Assembly: GCA_003217735.2 (NCBI GenBank)
Contig: CP031585.1
Location: forward strand, 372,001 to 436,000
Source of the DNA: Marinibacterium anthonyi
Lineage (GTDB): Bacteria; Pseudomonadota; Alphaproteobacteria; Rhodobacterales; Rhodobacteraceae
Reading direction: 5' to 3'
Length of the DNA stretch: 64,000 nt
Below, piece after piece: positions 33,954-43,324 of this stretch. The position numbers were made by a program, and so were the translations under genes. Under the pieces are notes generated by a model, which ran no database searches, was not told the origin of the DNA, and saw nothing but the letters and a program-made list of their open reading frames with translations. Within the stretch, counting starts at the first letter, position 1. The number at the start of each line of letters is the position of its first letter.

Positions 33954-35381
33954 ATGACCAATCGATCGCCCTTTTTCGATGAAATGTACGGCTTCGGCGA
34001 CACCCCGCGCGAGCCCTACACATCGTATGATTCCTGGTTCGGCCAGGAAGACGTGGCCCGGCTGAGAAAGAAGAGCGAGCAGGCGGAAGCCTGGTTTCGC
34101 CTGACCGGGATCACCTTCAACGTGTATGGTGTGGAAGAGGCGACCGAACGGCTCATCCCATTCGACCTGGTGCCCCGGATCATCACGGGACGCGAGTGGA
34201 ACATGCTCGAAAAGGGCATCGAACAGCGGGTGCGGGCGATCAATTCGTTCCTGCACGACATCTATCATCGCCAGGAGATCGTGCGCGCCGGCCGAATCCC
34301 GGTCGAGATGGTGGCGAACAACGACGCGTTCCTGCCGCAGATGATCGGCGTGGCGCCTCCGGGCAACATCTATACGCATATCATCGGCACAGACCTGGTG
34401 CGCACCGGCGAAGACGAATTCTATGTCCTCGAGGACAATGCCCGCACGCCTTCCGGCGTCTCCTACATGCTGGAGAACCGGGAAACGATGCTGCACATGT
34501 TCCCCGAGCTGTTCAGCCAGATCAACGTTCGCGGCGTCAGCCATTACCCGCGCTCGCTGCGCCGGTCGCTGTCGTCCTGCCGCCCGTCGATCTGCGACGG
34601 GCCGCCGACGGTGGCGGTGCTGACGCCGGGGATCCACAATTCGGCCTATTATGAACATGCCTTCCTGGCCGACCAGATGGGTGTCGAGCTGGTCGAAGGT
34701 CACGACCTGCGCGTGGTGGATGGCCGGGTGGCGATGCGGACCACCCAGGGTTACCAGCCGATCGACGTGCTGTATCGCCGGGTGGATGACGAATTCCTCG
34801 ACCCGATGACCTTCAATCCGGATTCGGTGCTGGGCGTGCCGGGGATCATGGATGTCTATCGCGCGGGCGGGATCACCATCGCCAATGCGCCGGGCACCGG
34901 CATCGCCGACGACAAGGCGATCTATTCCTACATGCCCGAGATCGTCGAATTCTACACCGGCGAACAGCCGATCCTGAAGAACGTGCCGACCTGGCGCTGT
35001 TCGGAACCCGACGCGCTGAAATACGTGCTGGAGAACCTCGCGGAGCTGGTGGTGAAGGAAGTCCACGGGTCCGGCGGTTATGGCATGCTGGTCGGACCGG
35101 CGGCGTCCAAGAAGGAAATCGCCGATTTCCGCGCCAAGCTGGAAACCAAGCCGGGCAACTACATCGCCCAGCCGACGCTGTCGCTGTCGACGGTTCCGAT
35201 CCTGACCAAGTCCGGCCTGGCCCCGCGCCACGTCGACCTGCGGCCCTTCGCGCTGGCGTCGCCCGGCGGGGTCGAGATCATCCCCGGCGGTTTGACCCGG
35301 GTGGCACTGAAAAAGGGTTCCCTGGTCGTGAATTCCAGCCAGGGAGGCGGCACCAAGGATACCTGGGTGCTGGAGGACTAA
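33954..35381 (+). CDS. Circularly permuted ATP-grasp protein
   Basis: A 475-residue protein of the COG2308 type, with features DEMYGFGDTPREPY at the start, a PRIITGREWNMLEKGI segment, DLVRTGEDEFYVLEDNARTP and the C-terminal VKEVHGSGGYGMLVG. Such enzymes are predicted amide/peptide ligases, but no substrate is established. It is first in a tight operon (4-base gap to the alpha-E gene) with a transglutaminase and an Anbu peptidase, an arrangement conserved in many proteobacteria. Confidence 0.9.
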   Translation: MTNRSPFFDEMYGFGDTPREPYTSYDSWFGQEDVARLRKKSEQAEAWFRLTGITFNVYGVEEATERLIPFDLVPRIITGREWNMLEKGIEQRVRAINSFLHDIYHRQEIVRAGRIPVEMVANNDAFLPQMIGVAPPGNIYTHIIGTDLVRTGEDEFYVLEDNARTPSGVSYMLENRETMLHMFPELFSQINVRGVSHYPRSLRRSLSSCRPSICDGPPTVAVLTPGIHNSAYYEHAFLADQMGVELVEGHDLRVVDGRVAMRTTQGYQPIDVLYRRVDDEFLDPMTFNPDSVLGVPGIMDVYRAGGITIANAPGTGIADDKAIYSYMPEIVEFYTGEQPILKNVPTWRCSEPDALKYVLENLAELVVKEVHGSGGYGMLVGPAASKKEIADFRAKLETKPGNYIAQPTLSLSTVPILTKSGLAPRHVDLRPFALASPGGVEIIPGGLTRVALKKGSLVVNSSQGGGTKDTWVLED

Positions 35382-35385
35382 GGCA

Positions 35386-36327
35386 ATGCTTGGCAAGACA
35401 GCAGGCGGTATATTCTGGATGCTGCGCTACATGGAGCGCAGCGAAAACACGGCCCGGATGATCGACGCGGGACTGCGCATATCGCTGACGCGATCCAGCG
35501 CGGCGGACAGCGAATGGTCGTCGATCCTGCAGGCGACGGGCGTGGCGACGGAATATTTCTCGCAACACGACACGATCGACGGGCACAAGGTGGTGAACTT
35601 CCTTTTGCGCGACAAAAGCAACAGCGGTTCGGTCATGGCCAACGTGGAACTGGCCCGGACCAATGCCCGCATGGTGCGCACCGCCCTGACCAAGGAGGTC
35701 TGGGAGGCGGTCAACGAATGCTGGATGGTGCTGAAAAGCCAGCTGGCCAAGCCCGTCAAGCAGCAGGACCTGCCCGAGATCCTGACCTCGATCCGCCAGC
35801 GCACGGCGTTCGTGCGCGGGTCGCTGCACGGCACGATGGTGCGCAACGACATCTACGATTTCGCGCGCATGGGCACGTTCTTTGAACGGGCCGACAACGC
35901 GGCGCGTGTTCTGGACGTGAAATACTACATCCTGCTGCCGTCGATCATGCATGTGGGCACCGTCAGCGACAACGTGCAGTGGGAAACCATCCTGCGCGCA
36001 ACCTCGTCCGTGCGGGCCTACCAGTCGCTGCACGACGGTGAATTCGATCCGCGCAAGATCGCCCGCTTCCTGATCCTGGACAAACGGCTGCCCAGGTCGC
36101 TGGCGTTCTGCTATCACAAGATCCAGGCCAACCTGGCGTACCTTGCCGAGGACTACGGCGAGCGCAGGGATTGCCACAAGCTTGTCGACCAGATCTGCCA
36201 CAAGTTCGATACGTCGACGATCGATCAGATCTTCGAATACGGATTGCACGAGTTCGTCACCGAGTTCCTGTCTGAAAGCCACGCGCTTGGCCGCCAGATC
36301 GAACGTGATTACCGATTTTACGAATAG
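35386..36327 (+). CDS. Alpha-E domain protein
   Basis: A 313-residue all-helical protein of the COG2307 family, starting MLGKTAGGIFWMLRYMERSE and containing GTMVRNDIYDFARMGTFFERADNAAR. Molecular role unknown; it occurs almost always with the permuted ATP-grasp protein, as here (4 bases before it, 3 bases after to the transglutaminase). Confidence 0.9.
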   Translation: MLGKTAGGIFWMLRYMERSENTARMIDAGLRISLTRSSAADSEWSSILQATGVATEYFSQHDTIDGHKVVNFLLRDKSNSGSVMANVELARTNARMVRTALTKEVWEAVNECWMVLKSQLAKPVKQQDLPEILTSIRQRTAFVRGSLHGTMVRNDIYDFARMGTFFERADNAARVLDVKYYILLPSIMHVGTVSDNVQWETILRATSSVRAYQSLHDGEFDPRKIARFLILDKRLPRSLAFCYHKIQANLAYLAEDYGERRDCHKLVDQICHKFDTSTIDQIFEYGLHEFVTEFLSESHALGRQIERDYRFYE

Positions 36328-36330
36328 GCC

Positions 36331-37134
36331 ATGCTTCTGAAAATCTCGCACACCACCTCGTATCGTTACGACCACCCGGTTCCCTATGCGCTGCAGCAGC
36401 TTCGGCTGCGGCCAAAGTCGCGGCCCGAACAGCACGTGATTTCCTGGGACGTGACGGTGGAAGGAGGGCGGCGGGAAGTGTCGTTCGACGACGAACACGC
36501 CAACCGGGTCGACCTGATCAGCTTTGAACCCGGGGTAGAGACGATCGTCATCACCTGCCAGGGCGAAGTCGAGGTCGTGGACACCAACGGCGTGGTCGGC
36601 AAGCATACCGGCTTTACACCGATCTGGCTGTTTCAGCGGTCGACCAGGCTGACCAAGCCGGGATCGGGGCTGCGCGCGCTGATGTCGGACTTTCAGAAGC
36701 CCGAGGGCGATCTGGCCTTGCTGCACGGGCTGTCGGATCACATCCTGGACAAGGTTCCCTATTCCACGGAACAGAAATCGTCCGCGCTGTCGGTCGAACA
36801 GGCCCTGGGCGAAGGTCACGGCGTCTGCCAGGACCATGCGCATATCTTCATCGCGGCGGCCCGTCAGTTGGGCTATCCGGCGCGTTACGTCAGCGGCTAC
36901 CTGTTGATGGACGACCGGACCGAACAGGACGCCAGCCATGCCTGGGCCGAGGCCCATGTCGATGGTCTGGGCTGGGTCGGGTTCGACGTGTCCAACAGCC
37001 AGAGCCCGGATGCACGCTATGTGCGCGTGGCCACCGGTCTGGACTATGCCCAGGCGGCGCCGATCTCGGGGATGCGCTTTGGGGCGGGCCCGGAATCGAT
37101 GAATGTGACCCTGGTGGTCGAACAGCAACAGTGA
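36331..37134 (+). CDS. Transglutaminase-like cysteine peptidase
   Basis: A 267-residue protein with the beta-rich N-terminal domain typical of bacterial transglutaminase-like proteins (ISHTTSYRYDHPVPYALQQL) and a catalytic core with Cys in GVCQDHAHIF, His in ASHAWAEAHVDG and Asp in GFDVSNSQ. It probably hydrolyses or forms amide bonds. Third gene of the ATP-grasp/alpha-E/Anbu operon. Confidence 0.9.
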   Translation: MLLKISHTTSYRYDHPVPYALQQLRLRPKSRPEQHVISWDVTVEGGRREVSFDDEHANRVDLISFEPGVETIVITCQGEVEVVDTNGVVGKHTGFTPIWLFQRSTRLTKPGSGLRALMSDFQKPEGDLALLHGLSDHILDKVPYSTEQKSSALSVEQALGEGHGVCQDHAHIFIAAARQLGYPARYVSGYLLMDDRTEQDASHAWAEAHVDGLGWVGFDVSNSQSPDARYVRVATGLDYAQAAPISGMRFGAGPESMNVTLVVEQQQ

Positions 37135-37216
37135 CCTTGCGCTGACAAGTCGTTACTAGACGATTCGGTAAGGAAATCCGGTATAGACCGGATGGGCTGA
37201 ATCTGCGGGCGGAACG

Positions 37217-37951
37217 ATGACCTATTGCGTGGGAATGCGACTTGATCGCGGGTTGGTCTTCATGTCCGACACGCGGACAAATGCTGGCCTGGATAACATT
37301 GCGACCGCCCGGAAGATGCACACCTGGGAAATCCCGGGCGATCGGGTCCTGACGCTGATGACCGCCGGCAACCTGGCGACGACGCAGTCGGTCGTGGGCC
37401 TGCTGGACGAACGGACCAAGGCGCCGGGCGACCGGTCTCCGTCGATCCTGCAGTCGCCGTCGATGTTCCAGATCGCGCGCGAGATCGGGCGCACGCTGAA
37501 GGAAGTCATCCAGTCCAACAAGGACAGCGGCGCCGAGGCGTCGGCGTTCGGGGCGACGATGATCCTGGGCGGCCAGATCAAGGGCAGCGAACCGCGGCTG
37601 TTCCTGATCTATCCCGAAGGCAACTTCATCGAGGCGTCCGAGGACAATCCGTTCTTCCAGATCGGCGAAACCAAGTACGGCAAGCCGATCCTGGTGCGCG
37701 CCTTCGACCGGGCGGCGACCTTCGAGAACGCCATCAAGCTGCTGCTGGTCAGCTTCGATTCGACGATCAAGTCGAACCTGTCCGTGGGCCTGCCGATCGA
37801 CTACGTGACCTACACGGGCGACAGTTTCCGGTTTGGCGAACAGGGCCGGATCCTGGACAGCGATCCGTATTTCCAGGAAATCTCCAGCGGCTGGGGCGAG
37901 GCGCTGAAGAACGCGTTCCGCCAGCTGCCCGACTTCACCTTTCCCCACTAG
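37217..37951 (+). CDS. Anbu proteasome-like peptidase
   Basis: A 244-residue N-terminal-nucleophile hydrolase of the Anbu (ancestral beta subunit) family related to HslV and proteasome beta subunits. It begins MTYCVGMRLDRGLVFMSDTR, so Thr2 would be the nucleophile after Met removal; downstream GATMILGGQIKG fits the fold. No unfoldase is encoded near. It lies 82 bases after the transglutaminase gene. Confidence 0.92.
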   Translation: MTYCVGMRLDRGLVFMSDTRTNAGLDNIATARKMHTWEIPGDRVLTLMTAGNLATTQSVVGLLDERTKAPGDRSPSILQSPSMFQIAREIGRTLKEVIQSNKDSGAEASAFGATMILGGQIKGSEPRLFLIYPEGNFIEASEDNPFFQIGETKYGKPILVRAFDRAATFENAIKLLLVSFDSTIKSNLSVGLPIDYVTYTGDSFRFGEQGRILDSDPYFQEISSGWGEALKNAFRQLPDFTFPH

Positions 37952-37962
37952 CAAAGCGCCCG

Positions 37963-38010
37963 GTCCCCCATCGAGGGGGACGCGTGCGCTGCCCGGCCGC
38001 GGGGCCGGGC
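37963..38010 (+). terminator. Two tandem hairpins after the Anbu gene
   Basis: GTCCCCC/GGGGGAC around ATCGA (37963-37981) and GCCCGGCC/GGCCGGGC around GCGG (37991-38010) start 12 bases after the stop. No U tract is present, so they may be a weak terminator or mRNA end-protector. Confidence 0.45.
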
Positions 38011-38078
38011 GGGTCCCGTTGCGGACCGCTGCATCCACGCGAATGCCGTGCCAAGTGGCCGCAGGACGGGGCCGCCTC

Positions 38079-38109
38079 TTGACCTTCCATCTACTGGAAC
38101 CCCTATCTG
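38079..38109 (+). promoter_or_regulatory. CueR-type copA promoter with 19-bp spacer
   Basis: TTGACC (38079-38084) and TATCTG (38104-38109) are 19 bases apart, the over-long spacing typical of MerR-family promoters. The spacer contains the inverted repeat TTCCA-TCTAC-TGGAA, close to known CueR boxes. The copA ATG starts 8 bases after the -10, about where transcription should begin. Confidence 0.8.
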
Positions 38110-38116
38110 CTGTCTC

Positions 38117-40603
38117 ATGACACAGGATACCCAACACACCCCGCTCCACTTCGCGCTGGACGGTCTGAACTGTGCCGGTTGCGTCGCGCGCGCCGAAAAG
38201 GCGCTGGCGGCGGTGCCGGGGATCGGACCCGTGCGCGTCAACCTTGCCGCCCGCAAGGCGACCGTCGACCCAGGGTCCGCCCCGGTCGATGCCATGGTCG
38301 CGGCGCTCGACGCCGCCGGTTACCCGGCGGTGCAGGCCGAAACCCGGCTGGATATCGACGGCATGACCTGCGCCGGCTGTGCCCGCCGCGCCCAGACGGC
38401 TTTGGCCGACGCGCCCGGGGTGATCGGGGCCAAGGTCAACTTTGCCGCCCGCACCGCGCAGGTGCGCTATCTGGCTGGCGCCACCACGCCCGAGGAGTTG
38501 GGCGCGGTATCCGCCCGCGCCGGGTATCCGGCGACGCCGCACGTGGAAGACGACGGCCAGCGCACCGCCGACGAGGTCGAGACCGCGCGGCGCACGATGC
38601 TGCTGGCGCTCTGCCTCACCGCTCCGGTTTTCCTGCTGGAGATGACCGGCCACGTGATCCCGGCCTTCCACCACTGGATCGCCGGCACCATCGGGACGGG
38701 CACGTCCTGGGCGATCCAGGGCGTTCTGGCGACGCTGGTCATGGTTATCCCGGGCCGCGATTTCTATCGCCTGGGCCTGCCGCGCCTGATCAAGGGCGAA
38801 CCGGACATGAATTCGCTGGTCGCCCTGGGTTCCGGTGCCGCCTGGATCTTTTCCACCGTGGCGCTGCTGGCGCCCGGACTTTTGCCCGAAGGCGCCCGCG
38901 CGGTCTATTACGAGGCCGCCGCCGTCATCGTCACGCTGATCCTGGCGGGTCGCTGGCTGGAGGCGCGCGCCCGTGGCCGCACCGGCGCCGCCATCCGGCG
39001 GCTGATCGCCCTGCGTCCCGATACGGCGCTGGTGGAAACCGAAGATGGGCCCCAGGAACGGCCCGTGGCGCACTTGCACGTCGGCGACGTGCTGGTGGTG
39101 CCGCCGGGGCGCAGCCTGGCGGCGGATGGCCGGGTGATCTCGGGCGAAAGTTACATCGACGAATCCATGATCTCGGGCGAACCCGTCCCCGTTCTGCGCG
39201 GCCCCAGGGCCGACGTGGTGGGCGGCACGGTCAACGGGTCCGGCACGCTGCGGGTCCGGGTGACCCGGGTCGGCGCCGATACCGTGCTGTCGCGCATCGT
39301 CGCCATGGTCGAGGAAGCCCAGGGCGCGCGCCTGCCGATCCAGGCGCTGGCCGACCGGGTGGTGCGGATCTTCGTGCCCGCCGTGCTGGGGGGCGCCTTG
39401 CTGACCTTCCTGGCCTGGATGGCCTTCGGCCCCACCCCAACGCTGTCGCACGCGCTGGTCGCCGCGATATCCGTCCTGATCATCGCCTGCCCCTGTGCCA
39501 TGGGGCTGGCCACGCCGACCTCGATCATGGTTGGCACCGGGCGCGCGGCGGAACTGGGCGTGTTGTTCCGCAAGGGCGCGGCGCTGGAAAGCCTGGCCGG
39601 CATCAGGGCCATCGCCTTCGACAAGACCGGCACCCTGACCGAAGGCCGTCCGACGCTGACCACCCTGCGGCCTGTCGGCGGCTGGACCGATGCGCAGACC
39701 CTGCGCCTTATCGCGGCGGTCGAACGCAGTTCGGACCACCCGATCGGGCGGGCCATTGTCGAGGCCGCGAAACAGCAGGGCCTGGACCTGCCCGTGGCCG
39801 AAAACGAACAGGCGCTGCCGGGCTACGGTCTGTCTGCCACCATCGAGGGGCAGGCGATCCTGGTCGGCGCGCCCCGGCTGATGGAACGTGAAGGCATCGC
39901 CGTGCCTGCGGTCGACGCGGACAATGCCGTCGAAACACCGATCTGGCTGGCCGTTGACGGGCAGGCGGTAGCCTACCTGGCGGTGACCGACCCGATCAAG
40001 CCGGACGCGGCCGACGCCATCGCGGCGCTGAAGGCCGAAGGGCTGCAGGTGGCCATGGTCACCGGCGACGCCCGCGCCCCGGCCGAGGCCATCGCGGCCC
40101 GGCTGGGCATCGCCCAGGTCGAGGCCGAGGTGCTGCCCGGCGACAAGCGCGACGCCGTGCGGCGGCTGCGCGAAAGGCTGGGCCCGGTGGCCTTTGTCGG
40201 CGACGGGATCAACGACGCGCCCGCCCTGGCCGAGGCCGACGTGGGGCTGGCCATGGGCACCGGCACCGATATCGCGGTCGAGGCGGCGGATGTCGTCATG
40301 GTTTCGGGCGCGGTGGCGGGGGCGGTGAACGCCCATCACGTGTCGAAGATGACGCTGGGCAATATCCGGCAGAACCTGTTCTGGGCCTTTGCCTACAACA
40401 CCGCGCTGATCCCGGTGGCCGCCGGTGTATTGTACCCGCTGACCGGCGCGCTGCTGTCGCCGATGCTGGCGGCGGGGGCGATGGCGCTGTCGTCGGTCTT
40501 CGTGCTGTCCAACGCCCTTCGGCTGAAGGGGATCGTCCCGGCGCTGGCCGATCAGCCGCAGGCGGGGGCCTCCGCAGTCGCGCCCAAGGCGGTGACCCCA
40601 TGA
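38117..40603 (+). CDS. copA: Copper-exporting P1B-type ATPase
   Basis: An 828-residue Cu(I) pump. Two N-terminal heavy-metal domains have Cys19/Cys22 (LNCAGC) and Cys85/Cys88 (MTCAGC). The transmembrane CPC motif is in IIACPCAMGLATP, the phosphorylation site in AFDKTGTLTEG, and the hinge in VGDGINDAPAL. No Shine-Dalgarno sequence precedes the ATG at 38117, and the promoter is immediately upstream, which suggests a leaderless transcript. The stop overlaps cueR by 4 bases. Confidence 0.95.
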   Translation: MTQDTQHTPLHFALDGLNCAGCVARAEKALAAVPGIGPVRVNLAARKATVDPGSAPVDAMVAALDAAGYPAVQAETRLDIDGMTCAGCARRAQTALADAPGVIGAKVNFAARTAQVRYLAGATTPEELGAVSARAGYPATPHVEDDGQRTADEVETARRTMLLALCLTAPVFLLEMTGHVIPAFHHWIAGTIGTGTSWAIQGVLATLVMVIPGRDFYRLGLPRLIKGEPDMNSLVALGSGAAWIFSTVALLAPGLLPEGARAVYYEAAAVIVTLILAGRWLEARARGRTGAAIRRLIALRPDTALVETEDGPQERPVAHLHVGDVLVVPPGRSLAADGRVISGESYIDESMISGEPVPVLRGPRADVVGGTVNGSGTLRVRVTRVGADTVLSRIVAMVEEAQGARLPIQALADRVVRIFVPAVLGGALLTFLAWMAFGPTPTLSHALVAAISVLIIACPCAMGLATPTSIMVGTGRAAELGVLFRKGAALESLAGIRAIAFDKTGTLTEGRPTLTTLRPVGGWTDAQTLRLIAAVERSSDHPIGRAIVEAAKQQGLDLPVAENEQALPGYGLSATIEGQAILVGAPRLMEREGIAVPAVDADNAVETPIWLAVDGQAVAYLAVTDPIKPDAADAIAALKAEGLQVAMVTGDARAPAEAIAARLGIAQVEAEVLPGDKRDAVRRLRERLGPVAFVGDGINDAPALAEADVGLAMGTGTDIAVEAADVVMVSGAVAGAVNAHHVSKMTLGNIRQNLFWAFAYNTALIPVAAGVLYPLTGALLSPMLAAGAMALSSVFVLSNALRLKGIVPALADQPQAGASAVAPKAVTP

Positions 40604-41013
40604 ACATCGGGGCCGCCGCCAAGCGCACCGGCCTGCCGGCCAAGACGATCCGCTACTACGAGGACATCGGCCTGATCCGCCCGGCCCGCGATACCAACGG
40701 CTACCGCGATTTCTCGGACGCCGATGTCCACAAGCTGGCCTTCCTGGGCCGCGCGCGGTCCTTCGATTTCTCGATCGAGGACTGCCGTTCGCTTCTGGCG
40801 CTTTACGAGGACGGCACCCGCGCCTCGGGCGACGTCAAGCGGATCGCCCAGGGCCACCTGGCCCGGATCGACGCCAAGTTGACCCAGCTGGAGGAGATGC
40901 GCCGCACCCTGTCGTCGCTGGTGGACTGCTGTGCCGGCGACAACCGGCCCGATTGCCCGATCCTGCGGGACCTGGCGGCCGACCCCATCGCCGAAGATGT
41001 CGTTGACGAATAA
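40600..41013 (+). CDS. cueR: Cu(I)-responsive MerR-family regulator
   Basis: A 137-residue activator with an N-terminal winged helix (NIGAAAKRTGLPAKTIRYYE), a dimerisation helix and metal-binding Cys111 and Cys119 (CAGDNRPDC), the CueR spacing for linear Cu(I) binding. It overlaps copA as ATGA, so it is co-transcribed with the pump and should act on the promoter at 38079-38109. Confidence 0.92.
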   Translation: MNIGAAAKRTGLPAKTIRYYEDIGLIRPARDTNGYRDFSDADVHKLAFLGRARSFDFSIEDCRSLLALYEDGTRASGDVKRIAQGHLARIDAKLTQLEEMRRTLSSLVDCCAGDNRPDCPILRDLAADPIAEDVVDE

Positions 41014-41029
41014 GGACTTCTGCGGTGCA

Positions 41030-41045
41030 GCATGCAATTGCATGC
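41030..41045. repeat. Perfect 16-bp palindrome after cueR
   Basis: GCATGCAATTGCATGC lies 16 bases past the cueR stop in a 271-base spacer. It might be an operator for the small exported protein downstream; no known regulator is assigned. Confidence 0.5.
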
Positions 41046-41284
41046 CAGGAAAAGGGGTGACGTCGCGCGCCTGAGCGGTATATTTATGTATACGGAACAA
41101 GGCATTATACCGCGCCTCAGGCCATGCGCAAAGGCATGGCGGCTATGCACGCGCGGCGATTGAACCGGCTGGACCATTCCCTTATTTCTGCATTGCAGCA
41201 AAGACGAAAACCAGCCGCCGATAGACTGGCGCACATGATAGCGAAGGCCAGCGGGCCTTTGACATAGCCGATAGGACATTTGAA

Positions 41285-41632
41285 ATGACCAAGTTCGCAA
41301 TCGCCGCCGCCGTCGCTTTGACCGCCGTTGCAGGCGCCGCATCCGCAGACGAAATCACCCTGACCAAGCCGCTGTCGGGCGCCACGCTTCACGAAGGCGC
41401 GGTGGACATGGCGGTCTACATGACCGAAGCCGAAGACGGGCTGGAAGTCGTGGCCACCTACACGCCGACCGAAACCTATGCGCCGGCACGCGTGGCCATG
41501 GTTCTGGCCGACGGCGACGCCGTCAGCTTCGGTTTGCCGGGCGCGCGCACCGCGCATTACACCTTTGCCCGGACTGGCGACAACGTGACCGTGACCGCGC
41601 GTCCGGTGGCCGTGCAATTCGCCAGCAACTGA
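41285..41632 (+). CDS. Small exported protein, unknown function
   Basis: A 115-residue protein with a signal peptide (MTKFAIAAAVALTAVAGAAS, then A) and a beta-rich mature part of about 94 residues without cysteines. No family recognised. It is followed by a strong intrinsic terminator. Confidence 0.7.
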   Translation: MTKFAIAAAVALTAVAGAASADEITLTKPLSGATLHEGAVDMAVYMTEAEDGLEVVATYTPTETYAPARVAMVLADGDAVSFGLPGARTAHYTFARTGDNVTVTARPVAVQFASN

Positions 41633-41703
41633 TCAGGCAGACAAGACACCTGACCAGACAGGATTGATCCGGTTTTCCTCCTCCTCCCGCCGGATCATTA
41701 CAA

Positions 41704-41740
41704 CCGCCGCGCCTCTTCCTCCCTGGCGCGGCGGTTTTTT
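41704..41740 (+). terminator. Intrinsic terminator
   Basis: CCGCCGCGCC pairs perfectly with GGCGCGGCGG around an 11-base loop and is followed by six T. It terminates the small exported-protein gene; its end touches the stop of the convergent gene. Confidence 0.9.
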
Positions 41741-42489
41741 CATGTCCGCAGGGGCGTGACCCGCGGGCTGCCGTCGAAATCGGCGTGATGGCGCAGCCAT
41801 CCGTCCGGCGTCCTTTCAAGAACGCATTGGCCTTCGCGGAACGGGTTGGTGCACAGTTCGGCGATGCCGCGACCGTCTTCCCAGTGGCCAAAGGCATATT
41901 CGGTTTCGAACAGGGCGGGCAGGGCGTCGGGGATCGCGCCCGCGTCCAGGTCCAGGTCCAGGAACAGCGTCGCGGTCGACGGCGCGTCGGCCCGGCCCAG
42001 GCCCAGCAGGAACAGCGTGCCGGACGTCACCAGGATGCCGGACAAGTCCCCCGACGTGACCCTGTAGGCCACCAGCGGCGCGGTTGTGCGCCGTTCCCAC
42101 AATTCGCGGTAATCGGCCTGCACGCCTTCCTCGATCAGCGCGCCGGTCTCGTCGAACCAGATGCGGCCCGCGTCGATGCCGGCGGGCGCTCCGTGCCAGT
42201 TGATCTCGCGCGTCCAGGTGCAGACGTCGTCTTCGACGGTGATGGTTCCGGCAAAACCTTCGGCCGCCATCAGGCGGCGCAGGGCGGGGGGATCCAGGTC
42301 GGCGAGGCAGGTCGCCGCATCGGGCAGGTCGCGTTTCAGCGGGATGCGCAGGTCGGCGTACAGCGCGCCCGCCTGCGCCCAGAACACCCGCGTGGTGTGG
42401 TCCTGCAATGTCGGATCGCTGACCGGAGACTTGAGCCAGGCGCGCCGCCACAGCCCCTGCAGGTCCCCCTGGCCTGTCACGGTGCGCAC
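41740..42489 (-). CDS. Conserved hypothetical protein, beta-rich
   Basis: A 249-residue soluble protein with regular strand-turn patterns (GTITVEDDVCTWTREINW ... GILVTSGTLFLLGLG), which could be a lipocalin-like barrel. No family with known role recognised. The start is a GTG at 42489; a second GTG four codons in is equally possible. It is 37 bases downstream of the ABC permease gene and may belong to that operon. Confidence 0.6.
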   Translation of the reverse strand: MRTVTGQGDLQGLWRRAWLKSPVSDPTLQDHTTRVFWAQAGALYADLRIPLKRDLPDAATCLADLDPPALRRLMAAEGFAGTITVEDDVCTWTREINWHGAPAGIDAGRIWFDETGALIEEGVQADYRELWERRTTAPLVAYRVTSGDLSGILVTSGTLFLLGLGRADAPSTATLFLDLDLDAGAIPDALPALFETEYAFGHWEDGRGIAELCTNPFREGQCVLERTPDGWLRHHADFDGSPRVTPLRT

Positions 42490-42526
42490 GCGGTGCGAAG
42501 GTCGATGAGGGGCGCCATCGGCATGT

Positions 42527-43324
42527 CTATGTGCGCGACTGGTCGGCGCCCATCAGGCGGGGCAGGTCGCCCCAGCGGGCGACAGCCGAAAAGACCAGCA
42601 GCGATACGGTGATAAAGGTTATGGCGGCCACGGCCATGGTCGGCGTGTAGCCGTTGCGAAGCGAATTGAAGATCTGCAGCGTGACGGTCGAATAGCTTGA
42701 GGCCGAGACGAAGAACATCACGATGAATTCGTTGAACGACAGCACCAGCGCAAAGAAAAAGCCAGACGCGGTATAGGGCAGGGTCTGGGGCAGGATGATG
42801 GTGCGGAAGGTGACCTTTTCGGTGGCGCCCATGGTGGCGGCGGCGTCCAGGTGCGCCCGGTCGATGGATTGCAGTCCGATCGAGATGGTGACCAGCGGTA
42901 GCGCAAGGAACAGCGCCGCCTGGCTGACGATCCCCGCCCAGATCGTGCCGAGCCCGCCAAGGAAGGCCCAGAAGAACCCAAGCCCCACGCCGAAGACGAT
43001 GGGCGGCAGGGCAAAGGGCATGGATCCCAGCGCCGCCACGGTTTTCGACAGCTTCGAGCCCGTCGACCACAGCCAGTAGGCGATGGGCCAGGCCAGCAGC
43101 ACCGCCAGCCCGGCCGACCCGAAGGCCACGATCATCGAATGCCACAGCGCCGTGCGCCACACGCTTTCGGACACGAAGAATTCGACGAAGCGGGCCAGGC
43201 TGGGGTCCTTGGGCGGAAAGAACATGGTCCGCCCGCCGTTGAGCGCCGCGGCCGACACGACGATGATCGGCAGCGACAGGAAGAAGGCGGAAAGCCCCAT
43301 GAACAGCGGGCCGATGATCCTCAT
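42527..43324 (-). CDS. ABC transporter permease, PotC-like
   Basis: A 265-residue inner-membrane permease with six predicted helices and the ATPase-contact loop LDAAATMGATEKVTFRTIIL. Of the spermidine/putrescine-type importer family. The ATG at 43324 overlaps the upstream permease stop as ATGA; the longer frame further upstream is a shadow. Confidence 0.88.
   Translation of the reverse strand: MRIIGPLFMGLSAFFLSLPIIVVSAAALNGGRTMFFPPKDPSLARFVEFFVSESVWRTALWHSMIVAFGSAGLAVLLAWPIAYWLWSTGSKLSKTVAALGSMPFALPPIVFGVGLGFFWAFLGGLGTIWAGIVSQAALFLALPLVTISIGLQSIDRAHLDAAATMGATEKVTFRTIILPQTLPYTASGFFFALVLSFNEFIVMFFVSASSYSTVTLQIFNSLRNGYTPTMAVAAITFITVSLLVFSAVARWGDLPRLMGADQSRT

Noticed and set aside
36890-40339. 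1149-codon minus-strand open frame opposite the Anbu and copA genes
   Set aside because: Shadow of recognised plus-strand genes, rich in Arg, Gly and Gln, with no domain.
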